A DNA stretch of 64,000 nt from Eupeodes corollae. Lineage: Eukaryota; Arthropoda; Insecta; Diptera; Syrphidae. The notes beneath the pieces are model-generated. The model did not search any database, was not told the origin of the DNA, and was given only the letters and a program-made list of their open reading frames with translations. Positions 1 through 11,954 of this stretch are shown in pieces (within the stretch, counting starts at the first letter, position 1; each line of letters opens with the position of its first letter). The stretch is from positions 59,550,946 through 59,614,945 of the forward strand of contig NC_079147.1 of NCBI RefSeq assembly GCF_945859685.1, read 5' to 3'. The position numbers were made by a program, and so were the translations under genes.

Positions 1-1559
1 AATTTAAGCTGGGACAAATTAGTGATTTGAAGAATGGCTAGCGGAACCCAAGAGCTCAAGGTTGTTGACGGTGGGCCTTAGACGTTACCATATAATAACA
101 AAATGATTTTATATGCTATGTAAAGGAGACTGATTAATCTTTTTAAGGAATCTTCTTTTTTCCAGTATAGCATCGACGATTCATTGTACTTCCAACCATA
201 TTTTATATATCAAATTATCTCTAGCTGTTTTAAAAAGCCAAGAACTCAAGTCGGTCAATTACTATCAACCTCATATTTTCGCTAATTTTGTATTCGAAAT
301 GAAATGAATCAGAAAGACACTGCTTGAAATTGGCTACAAAAATTAGCTCAGACTTTAGATTTTTTGATTCAAAAGATTTCTCAAATTTTAATATAAATTT
401 AGTTTGAATCCAAGTATAAATATTTTGAATATCTGTTATTCATATTCGAAGAGTATATGAATTCTGTTGAACGTTAATTTTTAATAATTTTTTCTGATAA
501 AGCGTAAAACCTGTCAACAATCCAATGACACTTTTATATTACTCAAACAATTTTATTAATTGACTTGAAACTACGATGGAAACTGTCTGTGTTTTTTATC
601 TCCAACACAAACGAAAAATGTGTAAGGATTTTTAGTTCATCCTTCATTTCGTAGACATTCAATAAAATTTTCATTTGATCCAACTGCCATGCCACCCACC
701 CTCCTCCCCGTCTCTTGCACACGAATTCGTCATTCTTTTTTTCACCATTGAATTCATCATCGTTTTTATACAAAAGTGAATATTTTTCTACTTCCACCTT
801 TTTGCGCTCACTCATCCAAGTCCATACCTTCCTTACCTACGTTTGCAAAATAGGACGAAAAGTGTCGTCCAGTAAAACGGTTTCACTCTTCGGAAATTAC
901 ACTCTCTCTTCTGATGATTAGTTCATAACGGAAATGAAGTTTAAACGAAATTATACACAAACATGATGACCCATCCTCAGGACTCTAGTTCCAGGTCTAC
1001 CTATATATGCTATGAGCTATGAATTGAAACTGGACTTGAATTGGATTGAACTGTTTCTATATCTTTTTATATGCTCTCAATTGAAGGACATTTAAAAATG
1101 AACCTTAAAAGACAGAAGAAAAAAAAATAGCAAGTAAGCACATAAGAGAAGCGACAGATCCTTATTGATTTATGTGTGCGAACAGATGTAACTCCAATAG
1201 GAATAGCTATTGGATTGGAAATAGTTGTAACACTACACTTTTGGAAAAAAGAGGGGTGAGGGGGGAGGATTCAGCTGTAGGAAAAAAAAATCAGAAGCTT
1301 GACAATCTCTTTTTCAGATTCGAGAAAAAAAAACGTCGTATTTATTTTACACTATCTCCTTTACATATCTAATGTGCTTTTCTTAGGCAACATGTATTGG
1401 TTACCGACAAACTTAAATTCCTTCATTAGGTAATCTATAGCCTTAAAGCAATATCTAAATTTTACGAACTCCATAGTTTGATATTCAGATACATATAAAA
1501 AGGACACAATTGATATCTGACCAATCAGCTTATTGTTATAGTTAGTATCCGACATTATC
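1..1559. other. heph intron, no gene seen
   Basis: AT-rich sequence. Short reading frames on both strands (for example 543-921) have no recognisable domains. A pyrimidine-rich patch with gtcgtcc words lies near 700-870. Confidence 0.6.
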
Positions 1560-2185
1560 CGGTTAACTCCTTGTTTAGATTCGGAACTAGTTAAATCCGA
1601 ACACTGTCCGGATAGTATCGAATATCCAAAAAGTCAAATCCAAAATTTAAAGATTTGAAAAGGAATCTAAAGCCAAGTGTATAAATAGTTAATAACCTTA
1701 AAGTAATTAGTTTAACTTAGATCCGAATAAATAAAGTTGATTTATTTATTATCTTCATGTCCAAAATCATGGATCTAAATCGCTATTTGAGATCTTCATT
1801 TCAGCTCATTTTAAAAATCTAAATCCAGCCTTATGAATTATTTACCCTGCTTTACTTAAGTGATTCACAACAGGCTTAAAAACTTCTTCGGATCTCGGAT
1901 CAAAAGAACATCCGAATAGTGCGGAATAACCAAAAAGGTAAATAAGTTAGGTTAGATAGAGTTGGCATAGAAAACAGAGCTAAATCCATGATAGTTTCAA
2001 GATTTAAAAAAATAATTATAATAGTTCGGATTATTCGGATATCTATACCTTAATAGAAATCTATTTCAATATCCGAACTATCCGAATCTTAGCATTAATT
2101 TTAAGCAACAACTAAAGTTACTTGCATCTGATTTAAATAAGTTGAAAATGGTGCTTGAAGCTATCCGGATATTTCGGACACTTAA
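1560..2185. repeat. cluster of TTCGGAT/ATCCGAA words with a hairpin
   Basis: Variants of atccgaa, ttcggat and tccggat occur at least ten times in 620 bp on both strands. Two stretches are degenerate direct repeats (about 1600-1645 and 1905-1945, sharing the pattern gat/gaatagt...aat(a)ccaaaaag). An inverted repeat at 2025-2042 and 2069-2086 has 18-bp arms with two mismatches and a 26-base loop. Its nature is unknown; it may be a decayed foldback element. Confidence 0.6.
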
Positions 2186-3849
2186 AATAGATTTGCATCG
2201 AAGCAGATACCTACGACTTATCTCACAGGACCTAGAATTTTTTTGGTGACAAGAATTTCTTTTATTATTGTTGTTTTTTTTTCTTTCTTCCTATCACATT
2301 TTTAACAATGAGAGACAATCCTTTTTTTTGTAAGTATATCTTGAACAATGCTCAGCGCTCAATAGTGTGTTGAAAGGACAAAGGATAATTGAAATGTCCC
2401 CACATTATACATATATAGGTACATAGTTTAAGTATAGTCTTCTTCCGTCGTAGAATAGTATTTTCAGCTGTGTTTTTATACAATTTTTTATTTTGTTGTA
2501 TTTTCGTGTATTTCTGTTCGAAGGACTTGAATACGAGAGCAAGGACGATGAATCGAAAATTGAAATGGTTTCATAGGAATGTAATGAAGAGCATTTAGTA
2601 GATGAAGTGGGGGCTTACAGGTGTATACGTCGGTCGTTCTCGTGTCGTCGTCATCGTCGTGTCGTTGTCATCATCCTACTCTGATGCACTGATGTATACC
2701 TACCTCCAATACCTATAGATAGATCCTTTTTTTTTTGAATATACGTACGCAACGGGTGGATATTGTCCTGTCATTCGAAGGGTATTGTGCCAGGACAATA
2801 AATAAACTGCAGTTGTCATAGTTTTGTTTGTTCTGTAAAATGTTTTTCAATTTTTACTATTCTAGTTGGCAAGTGCAATTAAAAGCAAGCAACAAAAAGA
2901 AAATAGATTTAAATACACAAAAGCCGAAAGGGGAGAGGATTACGACAACGACGATGATGATGATGATGGGTAAAAAATGAAACACAAAGGAAATTCACTT
3001 TTCACAAAACCACCTGTGCCGTTATACCTATATCCTAGCTACGTCCTTACTTACTCATACTCTTCTCTACTCATATATCAATTGGCTGTGTGTATTTCTA
3101 TAAGGTGGTAGTAATTTTGTGTGATGAAACGTTACACTTTAATTAAAAAGAAATTAAATGGGCGTTGTGTCGCGCCAGGATATACAGGATATACCTGCGT
3201 ACGTATCCGTATAGTCAACCATATGCAATGCATGCGATATAGAAAGTATAAAGGATGTACCTAGGGGTATGCTTATAATTTCTGTGTTGTTATAAGTAAT
3301 GTTTTAAGTTTGAACAAAAAAATACAACAACAATGAAGCGTATGTATTTTCTAATATGACAAAAAGCTTCTACAATTTACATACCTACTTTTATATATGC
3401 ACCTTTATGTCATTTGCATGTAAAAGATGGTGTAGTTCCCATCATTCCAGAAGCAATTTTAAAAATATGTCATCAGGCAAATACAAGTGACAAAGAGATT
3501 GAGAAGGCGGTCTTGATGGTTTTTTGCTTCACTTTAACATTAGTTTGGCTTTCAATTAAATTTAAATTATATATAATCGACATTTAATAAATTGAACTTG
3601 AGGTGATTATTTCCTTACGCGACATAGAAAATTTTGCTTATTAATTTAATAACGATTGAATCTTTTGTATTTATTCATACTTCGTAAAGGTTTTGAAAAA
3701 ATTCCATACATTTTTAAATATTGGGTAACAGTTTTTAGGTTATATAGGTTATTGTTGTTATCATTTTCTTAAGCTTTCAAAGACTCTTCTTTTTAGACTA
3801 TTTCTTACAAAAAAACCACTTTGTTTCTTTTAGAATAAGTAGCTAAAGG
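2186..3849. other. heph intron, no gene seen; short triplet repeats
   Basis: Contains a gtc/atc triplet-rich patch (2630-2676) and a short (GAT)n run (2952-2968). Otherwise AT-rich intron with many tacctac/taggta words. Confidence 0.6.
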
Positions 3850-4760
3850 TGTTTTTACAAGTAATAAAGTTATTTTTACTGGCTTATAGCACTGCGTAGA
3901 CCAAAGCGTTCGGAGAACACTACATGTCTTCCCAACAATATAATCGATGTTATCTTTCCAAGTTAGTGTTCCACCTAGGTTCTTTCGATTTGATCGAACT
4001 CAATACGACAAGAATTTAAGATGATAGGGGGAACGTTTGAAAGCTCTAGCTTATTCCTAGAAATAACAACACAATTCGAGTATAGTACTAATCCATGGTT
4101 GTCCGACCAGCGCCTAATTACTTCAAAGTCTTCATTCAAAGAAACTGCAGTATGTTCGATGAAACCCAATGGACAACATATGTAAAATTGAGCAACATCA
4201 CAAACGTGTTGAGAAGCGTTTTACAATAGAAAGAAGTTCATTGACATAAATTTAAAATAGCAGTGGACTGAGAGTAGATCCCTGTGGTACTCCATTATTA
4301 TTAAATAAAAATTTGTAAAGAGCTTTATGAAGTTCGACAGATTCTAGACTATTGGTAAAGTAAGAGTATATTAGTCAGACTGTACTAGAAAAAAATGTAA
4401 ACTAGTTTAAAAGTTTTTTGAAGAGTAATAGGTGGTTTACCATATCAAAGGCCTTTGAAAAGTTCAAAAGCACTAAAAATTTTGTATACTAAAGATCGAT
4501 AGCCTTTCGAATATCCTTTAAGACACTTATTTTAACGCTGTAAACAACTATTTTTCCTACGGAAGCCGGACTGCTTGGAAGTTAATAAATATTCATGGTG
4601 AGGAAATCTAAGTATTTGACTTTGGATGATTTTTTCAAAAACTTTTTTGAGAGAAAAGGTGGAATAGATTCGACCTAAAATCTAAAAAGCTGGAGGCCTT
4701 AAGCATTAGTAGAGTTTTTGCTTTTTTTCATTGAATTTGAAACTCGCTTGTCAAAACAAT
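3850..4760 (-). pseudogene. LINE family I, reverse-transcriptase part (decayed)
   Basis: Reading the minus strand from 4.7 kb downward gives, in order and with stops and frameshifts, LLTSKQSGFRRKNSC (RT finger), LNFSKAFDMVNH (catalytic Asp region), GVPQGSTLSPLLF, FEVIRRWSDNHGLVLYSN, and then NLGGTLTWKDNIDYIVGKTC near 3900-3975. This is the canonical order of a non-LTR reverse transcriptase. The YADD region falls in a damaged stretch. It is the continuation of the endonuclease/linker part at 5590-6141, split from it by a mariner-type element. The clade is not resolvable by eye (jockey/CR1-like). Confidence 0.8.
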
Positions 4761-4784
4761 TAAATTAAATATAGGAGTTACAAA

Positions 4785-5595
4785 GGGTTTTTCAATAAGG
4801 GCAGGTAGATGTTAAAATGGAATAAATTACTCTTCCGCATAGAACCCCCTGAATTTGAGCGATGGCGTGTGTTATGTTCACCTTTAGGGCATCGGTTGAT
4901 TCTGCGACTTCAAGAAACCCCACAAGAAAAAGAATAGCGGGTTAAAATCGCATGAACTTGGTTGCCAATTCACAGCACCCCTGAAAAAGTTAACCTTACC
5001 CTTAAATCGTTTATGCAAAATGCCAATCGTGGCATTTGCTGTGTCCATATGGTTCAATTTGGGGCATAAGGAATTAGTTATCGTCGTAATGTGGCGCTCG
5101 TTGTTGACGGTGACCGCCTAACTAACGTCGTTTTCAAAGAAGTACGGACAATTACACCGCCGCGCCGGTCCAAAATCCACACTAACCGCTAAATTTTTGA
5201 GGATGCATTATCACCCAGTAGACCTCGCTTGAGTTGGTTTCGCCCCATATGCGGCAATTTAACTTTTTAACAGCTGAAGCAACCATTCATCTAAAAATAC
5301 ACCTTGTAAAAAAAGACGATTTTTCGGACAAAATAAGGTTCCTCTTCCAAAGGATTCAAAGGCCAGTCAGCGAACAAACGGTTTGAGGTTGTCTATGATC
5401 ATGAACTTTTAGCTCATGGATAAGTTGAATCTTGTAGGGATGTAGGACCAAATCCCGAAGTCTGCTAAAGGCTGAGCTCTTGTGCACGGGGAAGAATAGA
5501 CTTCCTCCGATTCTGCTGTACACTTTTACGGACCGGGGCGATGTTCTTTGATTGTTCTTTGATGTTGGCTGATTGTTTACTGAAGGCCCCCAAGT
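4785..5595 (-). mobile_element. Tc1/mariner-type transposon remnant inside LINE I
   Basis: Minus-strand conceptual fragments match the IS630-Tc1-mariner transposase type common in insects. RTSPRSVKVYSRIGGSL and LVLHPYKIQLIHELKVHDHR near 5370-5540 correspond to the helix-turn-helix/linker part. The pieces MHPQKF..CGFWTGA near 5150-5215 and VNW.P..CDFNPLFFFLWGF near 4910-4970 correspond to the DDE domain. Stops and frameshifts abound. A terminal sequence, aaagggtttttcaataaggg, lies at about 4786; the same word recurs at 22641. LINE I sequence on both sides shows that this element inserted into the LINE. Confidence 0.75.
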
Positions 5596-6141
5596 CCACC
5601 GGTTAATGATAAAAAATTTCAACATAAAACCTCTTCAGTCGTCTGTAAGCCAAATCTCGCTGTTTAATAAATGATTTTATCTCTTCTGTTAACCACAGTT
5701 TCCTCCATGGGATGGAGTTTTTAGTTTTAAAGAAACATGCATACCGAAATGTCTTAACACTCTTATATTGAGGAATTCTACTTGTTTCCCTGTTGAAGAC
5801 TTTGGATGAATAAGATCCCCATTTACACTTACATATATCATCACTATGAGGTTAAGAATAGTTATGTTTTTGAAATTCGGGTATTTTAAGGTATTAGTGT
5901 GAATATCAAATTGAAAGTCGAAGGTTAGGAAAATGAGCTCATGTCTGGTAAACACTAGAACTGATGATTGATCATAAAGTAAAACTAAGCTTTTTCCACT
6001 AATAATGAAAGAATTCAGCATTGTAGGTTCAAAATTAGAAAAATGAATCGGAATAAATGTGCTGATAAGGTAAAGATTAAGTGAGCTAAGTTCCTTAACA
6101 AGTATATTTTTATTTAAATATTTTAAATGAAATAAAGTCAA
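5596..6141 (-). pseudogene. LINE family I, endonuclease C-terminus and linker (decayed)
   Basis: A 150-codon open frame (5689-6141, minus strand) has only faint resemblance to a LINE endonuclease (KELSSLNLYLIS near its start). Immediately downstream, after a frame change, KLWLTEEIKSFIKQRDLAYR (about 5630-5700) is the well-known linker between endonuclease and RT of non-LTR elements. The linker, not the long frame, is the firm evidence. RT motifs of the same strand resume beyond the mariner insertion at 4.7 kb. Confidence 0.6.
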
Positions 6142-8596
6142 GTTTCAACTAAAATTTTATTTAAGATGTGAGGTTCAAAAGAAAGGTTGAGCAGTTGAAT
6201 TTCAGTCATCATACAATTCTTTGAATCTAAAGTAAAGCTATGTCTTTATATTCAACCTGCTTATATTTCTCTTCTATATTTCTTACTACAATATTTTTTA
6301 GTCTTATTTTTCCACTTTCTTACTTAACTTAGTTTACTCTACTTCCTTTCCTTAATGCAATTCAATGGTATTTAAATATTTAACCAGCCTATTTATTTTA
6401 ATTTCTTAATTATGGTAAATAAAAAAATCAAATATAAGTAGGCCCAATCACCAACTGCGGCGCCAACCTTCTTTTTGTACCTACTTCAGAACCTCATGAT
6501 ATAAAACTTATAAACCCAAACACACATTTTTATATTCAAAAAGCTCAAAAACCAATTCTTGCATCATTTTGTAAAAAGAAAACAAAATTCGAAAAAAATC
6601 TTCTTTAATTAATAAACTCACATCACTGAACTTATTTATTTATTAAATGAGATTAACGAAAAAGTAAAAAAAACAACAACTCTAAAGCTTATCCTTATCC
6701 AACCACCCACATCTACCCCATACTCATCCCTAACATTCAACCAGTGATGGGCCTTCTTGCTCTTCTCAACTGAAGCACAATTCACAGAGATAGTACCTCT
6801 AGATACGAGTATAGGTAGTCCTTATACACTGTTTTATGGTGGCCACTTAACAAAAGTTTATGTAGGCAAATGTATGTGCTTGGCATAGAGAAAATATGTT
6901 CATCCGTATACAACAACACCACCACACAAAATATGCAGGACGTTAAAAGAAGAAGAAAAAAAGAACACGTATAAAAATATAAAAAAGGACATAAGTCTGT
7001 GGAAAAAAAAAAACTTTATGTATTTTTGCTCAGCTAGCGAGCTATCCGTTTCATAAATAAAATCACTCAGTCGCCTCCGAATGGGGATTTTACTTTCTGG
7101 TTTTGTCTTTTGGACTTTTTAGTTTTGTTCTCCCAACTATGTTCGCCAGGCTAAAAACATTATTTTTTATTTTTGCATTTGAGTCTAGTAGAGTCTCTGT
7201 TGCTATTGCATTTTACCGTGAACACTGAACATCCTGTGCACCATACCTGAAAGTGGAGCGGTATGTCTTTATTTGTTGACGCTGTGCCTTAAATTTTCAT
7301 AACCAACGACAATAAAAGCACTAACAACCGAAACAATAAAAAAGCCAAGGTAGGTAGAGTGAACCACCAACCCACCTACACTTCGCTGCTCGTTGAACGC
7401 CATTTTACATGTTGTGATGGCATAAGGTCGAAACAGAAAGGGTCTTCAACCCGTATTCTCTCTTTCCATCCGTTCCGTTCCATCGTCACCTCACATCCTT
7501 TACACCCTTAGCATAAAAAAACAGTTATGTGTATGTATCTTTACGTTAGGACGAGAACTTAACATCCTTATATACCCATGCAAAAGATGTGACAACATTT
7601 TTGCAACAAAGTTGGTAATCTTCTTAAATTGGAGCATTTTGTTTGGGCTTTTCGGGTTTATGGCTAGAAAAGGCGTTCCAAGCCGACCGACCCACCGACC
7701 GCTATCAAGTAGAAAAAGGGGTCAGCCTTATTTGCATATTTGTCAACACATTTTCTACTTTTCATCTAGGTATAGGTCTCTACTTTCTACCTATACAATA
7801 CACATAGGTAAGAGGTCCTTTTTTTACCTTTTCTTTTTTGTTTGGTCTGTTCATAATGCACCGCACAATGTCCTTAAAGATACATAACATAACTTTACCT
7901 TTATATAGGTATGTACACTTCATAGATTTTCATCAGGACAGTTTGTTGGAAATTATTTTATTTAAGTTTTGGTTGGATTTATATTTAAGTACGTTGACCA
8001 AACTCATCTACAATAGAGAGTAAAAATATGGAAATAAAAAAGTTTTGTTGATGAAAAGTTAAGTGCCCTAATGCTAGTGGTTTGCTGAAAGAATAGGGGT
8101 CTTGTGTGCTTCTGTGGTGGTAATATGTCCAAAAGATTGAAAATTACCTTCATTAATAGTTTCGATTTTTATTCTTTAGTTATTTGTTTTAACTATAAGT
8201 TTAAGAGCTCAAAGACCAATAAGAAATCAACCAACATACTTGATACCAAAACTAGATCTTAGTTATTAATTTAAGCCCCATTTTAAGCCCCATTTTTAAT
8301 CCTGACTATGAAAAACTTGATCCTATTCATAATTTCTTCACTGTTTTTCATTTCTATGTGCTCATTTCTATGTTCACTAAAGCTATAAATTTCGAATTGG
8401 TATAAACTGGTATAATGTTCAGTTCTTTTTGATATATTATCTTTCTTTCTATGAGCTTACAATTTACACTAAAACTATACATTTATAATATGTATAAACT
8501 GGTATAATGTTCAGCTTATAAACTATAAACTGGTATAAAATATACTGTTAACTTAACCTTAAAGTTCTTTTCATTTATGAATGTCGTACCACTAAA
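6142..8596. other. heph intron, no gene seen
   Basis: AT-rich sequence with poly-A/T tracts. Two near-identical short segments (ggtataaactggtataatgttcag, about 8398-8422 and 8490-8513) carry the TGGTATAA word discussed elsewhere. The patch 7370-7500 is less AT-rich but has no coding evidence. Confidence 0.6.
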
Positions 8597-8601
8597 CTGT
8601 T

Positions 8602-8794
8602 TGTTGCAAATGAAAAATACTTTATATAAAATCTACTGTTCTAATTATATATGATCACTTATGTTTTGTAAAATATGTTTTGACTTTGAAATAAAATTTG
8701 TATTATTCTGTTTTTGTTCAACGTACGAAGAAGTTGTTTAATTTAAAAAAGGAAAACTCTAGAAATATTCTTCAAGGAGACGAATATTTCATCA
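8602..8794 (+). repeat. copia 5' LTR
   Basis: 193-bp direct repeat, identical to 12742-12934, with TG...CA ends. It contains a TATA-like box (tatataaa, 8623-8630) and a polyadenylation hexamer aataaa (8690-8695). Confidence 0.96.
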
Positions 8795-8806
8795 GGTTAT
8801 GGGCCC
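8795..8806 (+). other. copia minus-strand primer binding site
   Basis: The 12 bases ggttatgggccc lie immediately after the 5' LTR. They are the reverse complement of an internal stretch of initiator methionine tRNA (gggcccataacc), the half-tRNA primer known for Drosophila copia. Confidence 0.85.
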
Positions 8807-8849
8807 TCGCTACATCCACTTACGTAACTAAGAACTATATTGTTTAAAA

Positions 8850-11800
8850 ATGGATAAATTTTCAGAACAATTTGAAAAACTAAAAGGAAGAGAAAATTTT
8901 CATAAATGGAAATTCACGGTCGAACATGCTCTCAAGCTTCAAGGATTTTGGAAGGCGGTCCAGGGGACAGAAGAGTCTCAAGAAATTCAAGAGAAGGCAA
9001 TGTCAAGACTAATATTGTATATATCTCCAAACCTATATCCGCATATTCAGGGAATATCAACAGCTAAGGATATCTGGACAAAATTATGTTCAATATATGA
9101 TGATTCCGGTCTTACAAGACGATGGGGCTTACTTCGGAAGCTTACAACAACTCAACTAGAAAATTGTGCAAATATGAGTGAGTACGTTGACATTATTATT
9201 GATACTGCCCAAAAATTGAACCAAATAGGAATGGTAGTAACTGAAGAATGGGTGGGAAGTTTGTTACTTTCGGGGTTACCAGAACATTTTAGACCCATGA
9301 TTATGGCAATGGAAAGTAGTGAATTAAAAATAACTGGCGATGCAATAAAAACAAAACTACTTCAAGATTACGAATATTACAATAAAGATACAGGTGCAAG
9401 CGGCGGAAGTGCTGCAGCTCTGTATAGCAACAAAGGTAAGAAACACGACCATAGAGAACGTCGTTTTGATACAAAGCGTGTTGTATGTTACAAATGTAAC
9501 AAAGAAGGTCATGTTGCTAAATTTTGCAAGAACAAATCGAAAATAAATAGTTCGAATAATGGTGGTATGGGTTCAAGCTGGTTTCTCAGTTCATTTATCG
9601 CACATTTTAATGATGATGGAACGAGCTGGTTTATAGACTCAGGTGCATCTTCCCATATGTCAAAAAATAGAGATATTTTTTCAACTTTTCAAGAGTTCAA
9701 AACAGAAGAGTTTGTAACAGTGGCTAATAACAATAAGTTAAGAGTCATTGGAAGGGGAAATGTTCCTTTACAAGTGTTTTTGAACGAAAAATATTATGAC
9801 GTTACATTGCATAATGTTTTATTGGTGCCAGAAATATGTGCAAATTTATTGTCTGTTAGCCAGTTGACAATGAATGGTTTGACTGTCAATTTTTATGATT
9901 CAAAATGTCATATTTTACACAAAGGTAAATTGGTTGGTTCAGCTAAGGTAGTTCATAATATGTATAAACTTGATATAAGAAAGGATCATAAGATTTTTCA
10001 AGCTACAAAGACCGATTTATGGCATAAACGTTTAGGTCATACAAATCACGACGATCTTCAAAAATTATCTCAAGTCAAGGCTCGAGGAATAGAACTTACA
10101 AGAAGTTCGGAAGAAAAACGATGTATTTCATGTCTTTTCGGTAAACAATCTAAGATTCCTTATCAAAATTCAAAAAGTTCTACGACCGATGTACTACAAA
10201 TAGTACATTCAGATGTTTGTGGTCCTATGGAACGAGATTCAATTGGTGGTTCAAGGTATTATGTAATTTTTGTTGATGATTTCTCATCAAAAGTATTTGT
10301 TTACATTATGAAAATGAAATCTGAAGTTTTTAAATATTTTAAAATTTTCAAAAATGTTTCCGAGAATCAAACTGGAAAAAAGATTAAAGTATTAAGAACG
10401 GATAATGGCTTGGAATATTGCAATGCTGATATGAAAAAAGTTTGTGCAGAAAATGGCATTGTTCACCAAACTTCAGCTCCGTACAACCCTCAACAGAATG
10501 GGAAAGCGGAACGCATGAATAGAAGCTTATGTGAAATGGCTCGTACCATGATGGCAGATGCAAATTTGAAGAAATTTTATTGGGCAGAAGCTATATGCAC
10601 TGCTGCGTATTTACTTAATAGAATTCCAAGAAAAAAGATAAATTATAAGTTGCCAGAAGAAATTTGGAGTGGCGTAGACAAGAATTTGTCTCATTTGCGC
10701 GTTTTTGGATGCATTGCTATGGTTTTAACGCCTAAGGAAAAACGCAAGAAATGGGATTTGAAATCCACAAAGTGTATTATGGTGGGATATTCCAAAACAA
10801 CTAAAGCCTATAGATTATATGACCCAATCCAGAGACAGCTACTAATAAGTCGTGATGTTACATTTATAGAAAATGAAATGTATTTCCCAGCAACAGAAAA
10901 ATCTGAACAATTCAACCAAGAACAAACAGCAAAAAATCAAGATTTAGTGGGAAACTGTTATGAAAAAGAAGGAAATCTTGATTATGTTAAATTAGATTTA
11001 CCTAGTACTTCAAACGCAGATGTTATTTCACCTCAACCAAAAGAAATACCAGGACCAACAGAAAATAAAGAAATAATTATTCGTCGTTCTGAAAGAATTC
11101 GAAACCAAACAAAAAGGAGTAAATGTGTTAGTTTTTTGGCTGATAACGTTCACTGTGACGATGATCCAGAAAATTATTATGAAGCCATAAACAGTGAAAA
11201 CGCAAAAAAATGGTCAGAAGCAGCAAAAGATGAAGTTAATTCATTGGAAGAAAATAAGACATGGACTATAGCAGATCTACCAGAGGAAAGAAAGGCTTTA
11301 ACAACAAAATGGATTTTTAAGACCAAACGAAATGAAAAAGGTGAAATATCGAGATACAAGGCAAGACTTGTAGCACGAGGATGTGGACAACGTAGTGGAG
11401 TGGATTATCAAGAGACTTATTCACCAGTTATTAGATACAACTCGATGCGTTACCTTTTATCATTAGCACTGAACAAAGACTTACATATTGATCACTTAGA
11501 TGCAGTAACAGCCTTTTTGCAAGGTGATCTTGAAGAGGAGATTTATTTAAAAGCTCCAGAAGGTCTCGATATACCAGAAGGTAAAGTCTTAAAACTTCAC
11601 AAGCCAATTTATGGACTTAAACAGTCGTCAAGAATGTGGAACATGAAGTTAACTCAAGTATTAAAACTATTTGGATTCAATCAGTTGAAAACAGATCAAT
11701 GTATTTATGTTTTTGACGAAGGTTCTGAAGATTTTTTAATTTTGATGGTATACGTAGATGACATTTTTATACTTTGGAAAAATGAAATTTCAAGAAATAA

Positions 11801-11954
11801 ATTAGTAGAACATCTTCAAGAAAATTTCAAATTAAAAGTGCTTGGACCAGCAAAGTCTTTTTTGGGACTACATTTAGAATATGATTTTAAGAAAAAAATA
11901 TCAATAAATCAAAAACAATACATTTTAAAAATGCTTGAACGTTTTAGCATGTAA
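8850..11954 (+). CDS. copia Gag-Pol polyprotein, N-terminal 1034 residues (Gag, PR, IN, RT)
   Basis: The start ATG lies 56 bases after the LTR and is followed by a copia Gag (MDKFSEQFEKLKGRENFHKW). A CX2CX4HX4C zinc knuckle spans residues 213-226. The aspartic protease motif DSGAS begins at D263. The integrase zinc domain has H392, H397, C425 and C428; the catalytic triad is D455, D518 and E554, with the last two separated by 35 residues as in the family. The reverse transcriptase has AVTAFLQGDLEEEIYLKAPE and the catalytic YVDD at 968-971. The frame ends at TAA (11952-11954), just after MLERFSM, where the family normally reads straight on. The stop falls in the RT C-terminal region, so this copy alone cannot make RNase H in one piece. 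Confidence 0.95.
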   Translation: MDKFSEQFEKLKGRENFHKWKFTVEHALKLQGFWKAVQGTEESQEIQEKAMSRLILYISPNLYPHIQGISTAKDIWTKLCSIYDDSGLTRRWGLLRKLTTTQLENCANMSEYVDIIIDTAQKLNQIGMVVTEEWVGSLLLSGLPEHFRPMIMAMESSELKITGDAIKTKLLQDYEYYNKDTGASGGSAAALYSNKGKKHDHRERRFDTKRVVCYKCNKEGHVAKFCKNKSKINSSNNGGMGSSWFLSSFIAHFNDDGTSWFIDSGASSHMSKNRDIFSTFQEFKTEEFVTVANNNKLRVIGRGNVPLQVFLNEKYYDVTLHNVLLVPEICANLLSVSQLTMNGLTVNFYDSKCHILHKGKLVGSAKVVHNMYKLDIRKDHKIFQATKTDLWHKRLGHTNHDDLQKLSQVKARGIELTRSSEEKRCISCLFGKQSKIPYQNSKSSTTDVLQIVHSDVCGPMERDSIGGSRYYVIFVDDFSSKVFVYIMKMKSEVFKYFKIFKNVSENQTGKKIKVLRTDNGLEYCNADMKKVCAENGIVHQTSAPYNPQQNGKAERMNRSLCEMARTMMADANLKKFYWAEAICTAAYLLNRIPRKKINYKLPEEIWSGVDKNLSHLRVFGCIAMVLTPKEKRKKWDLKSTKCIMVGYSKTTKAYRLYDPIQRQLLISRDVTFIENEMYFPATEKSEQFNQEQTAKNQDLVGNCYEKEGNLDYVKLDLPSTSNADVISPQPKEIPGPTENKEIIIRRSERIRNQTKRSKCVSFLADNVHCDDDPENYYEAINSENAKKWSEAAKDEVNSLEENKTWTIADLPEERKALTTKWIFKTKRNEKGEISRYKARLVARGCGQRSGVDYQETYSPVIRYNSMRYLLSLALNKDLHIDHLDAVTAFLQGDLEEEIYLKAPEGLDIPEGKVLKLHKPIYGLKQSSRMWNMKLTQVLKLFGFNQLKTDQCIYVFDEGSEDFLILMVYVDDIFILWKNEISRNKLVEHLQENFKLKVLGPAKSFLGLHLEYDFKKKISINQKQYILKMLERFSM

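Noticed and set aside
5356..5625. 89-codon minus frame as a host gene
   Set aside because: Its C-terminal half is the linker block of a mariner-type transposase and the rest is frame-shifted.
11177..11359. Minus-strand frame inside copia
   Set aside because: Shadow of the copia polyprotein on the opposite strand.
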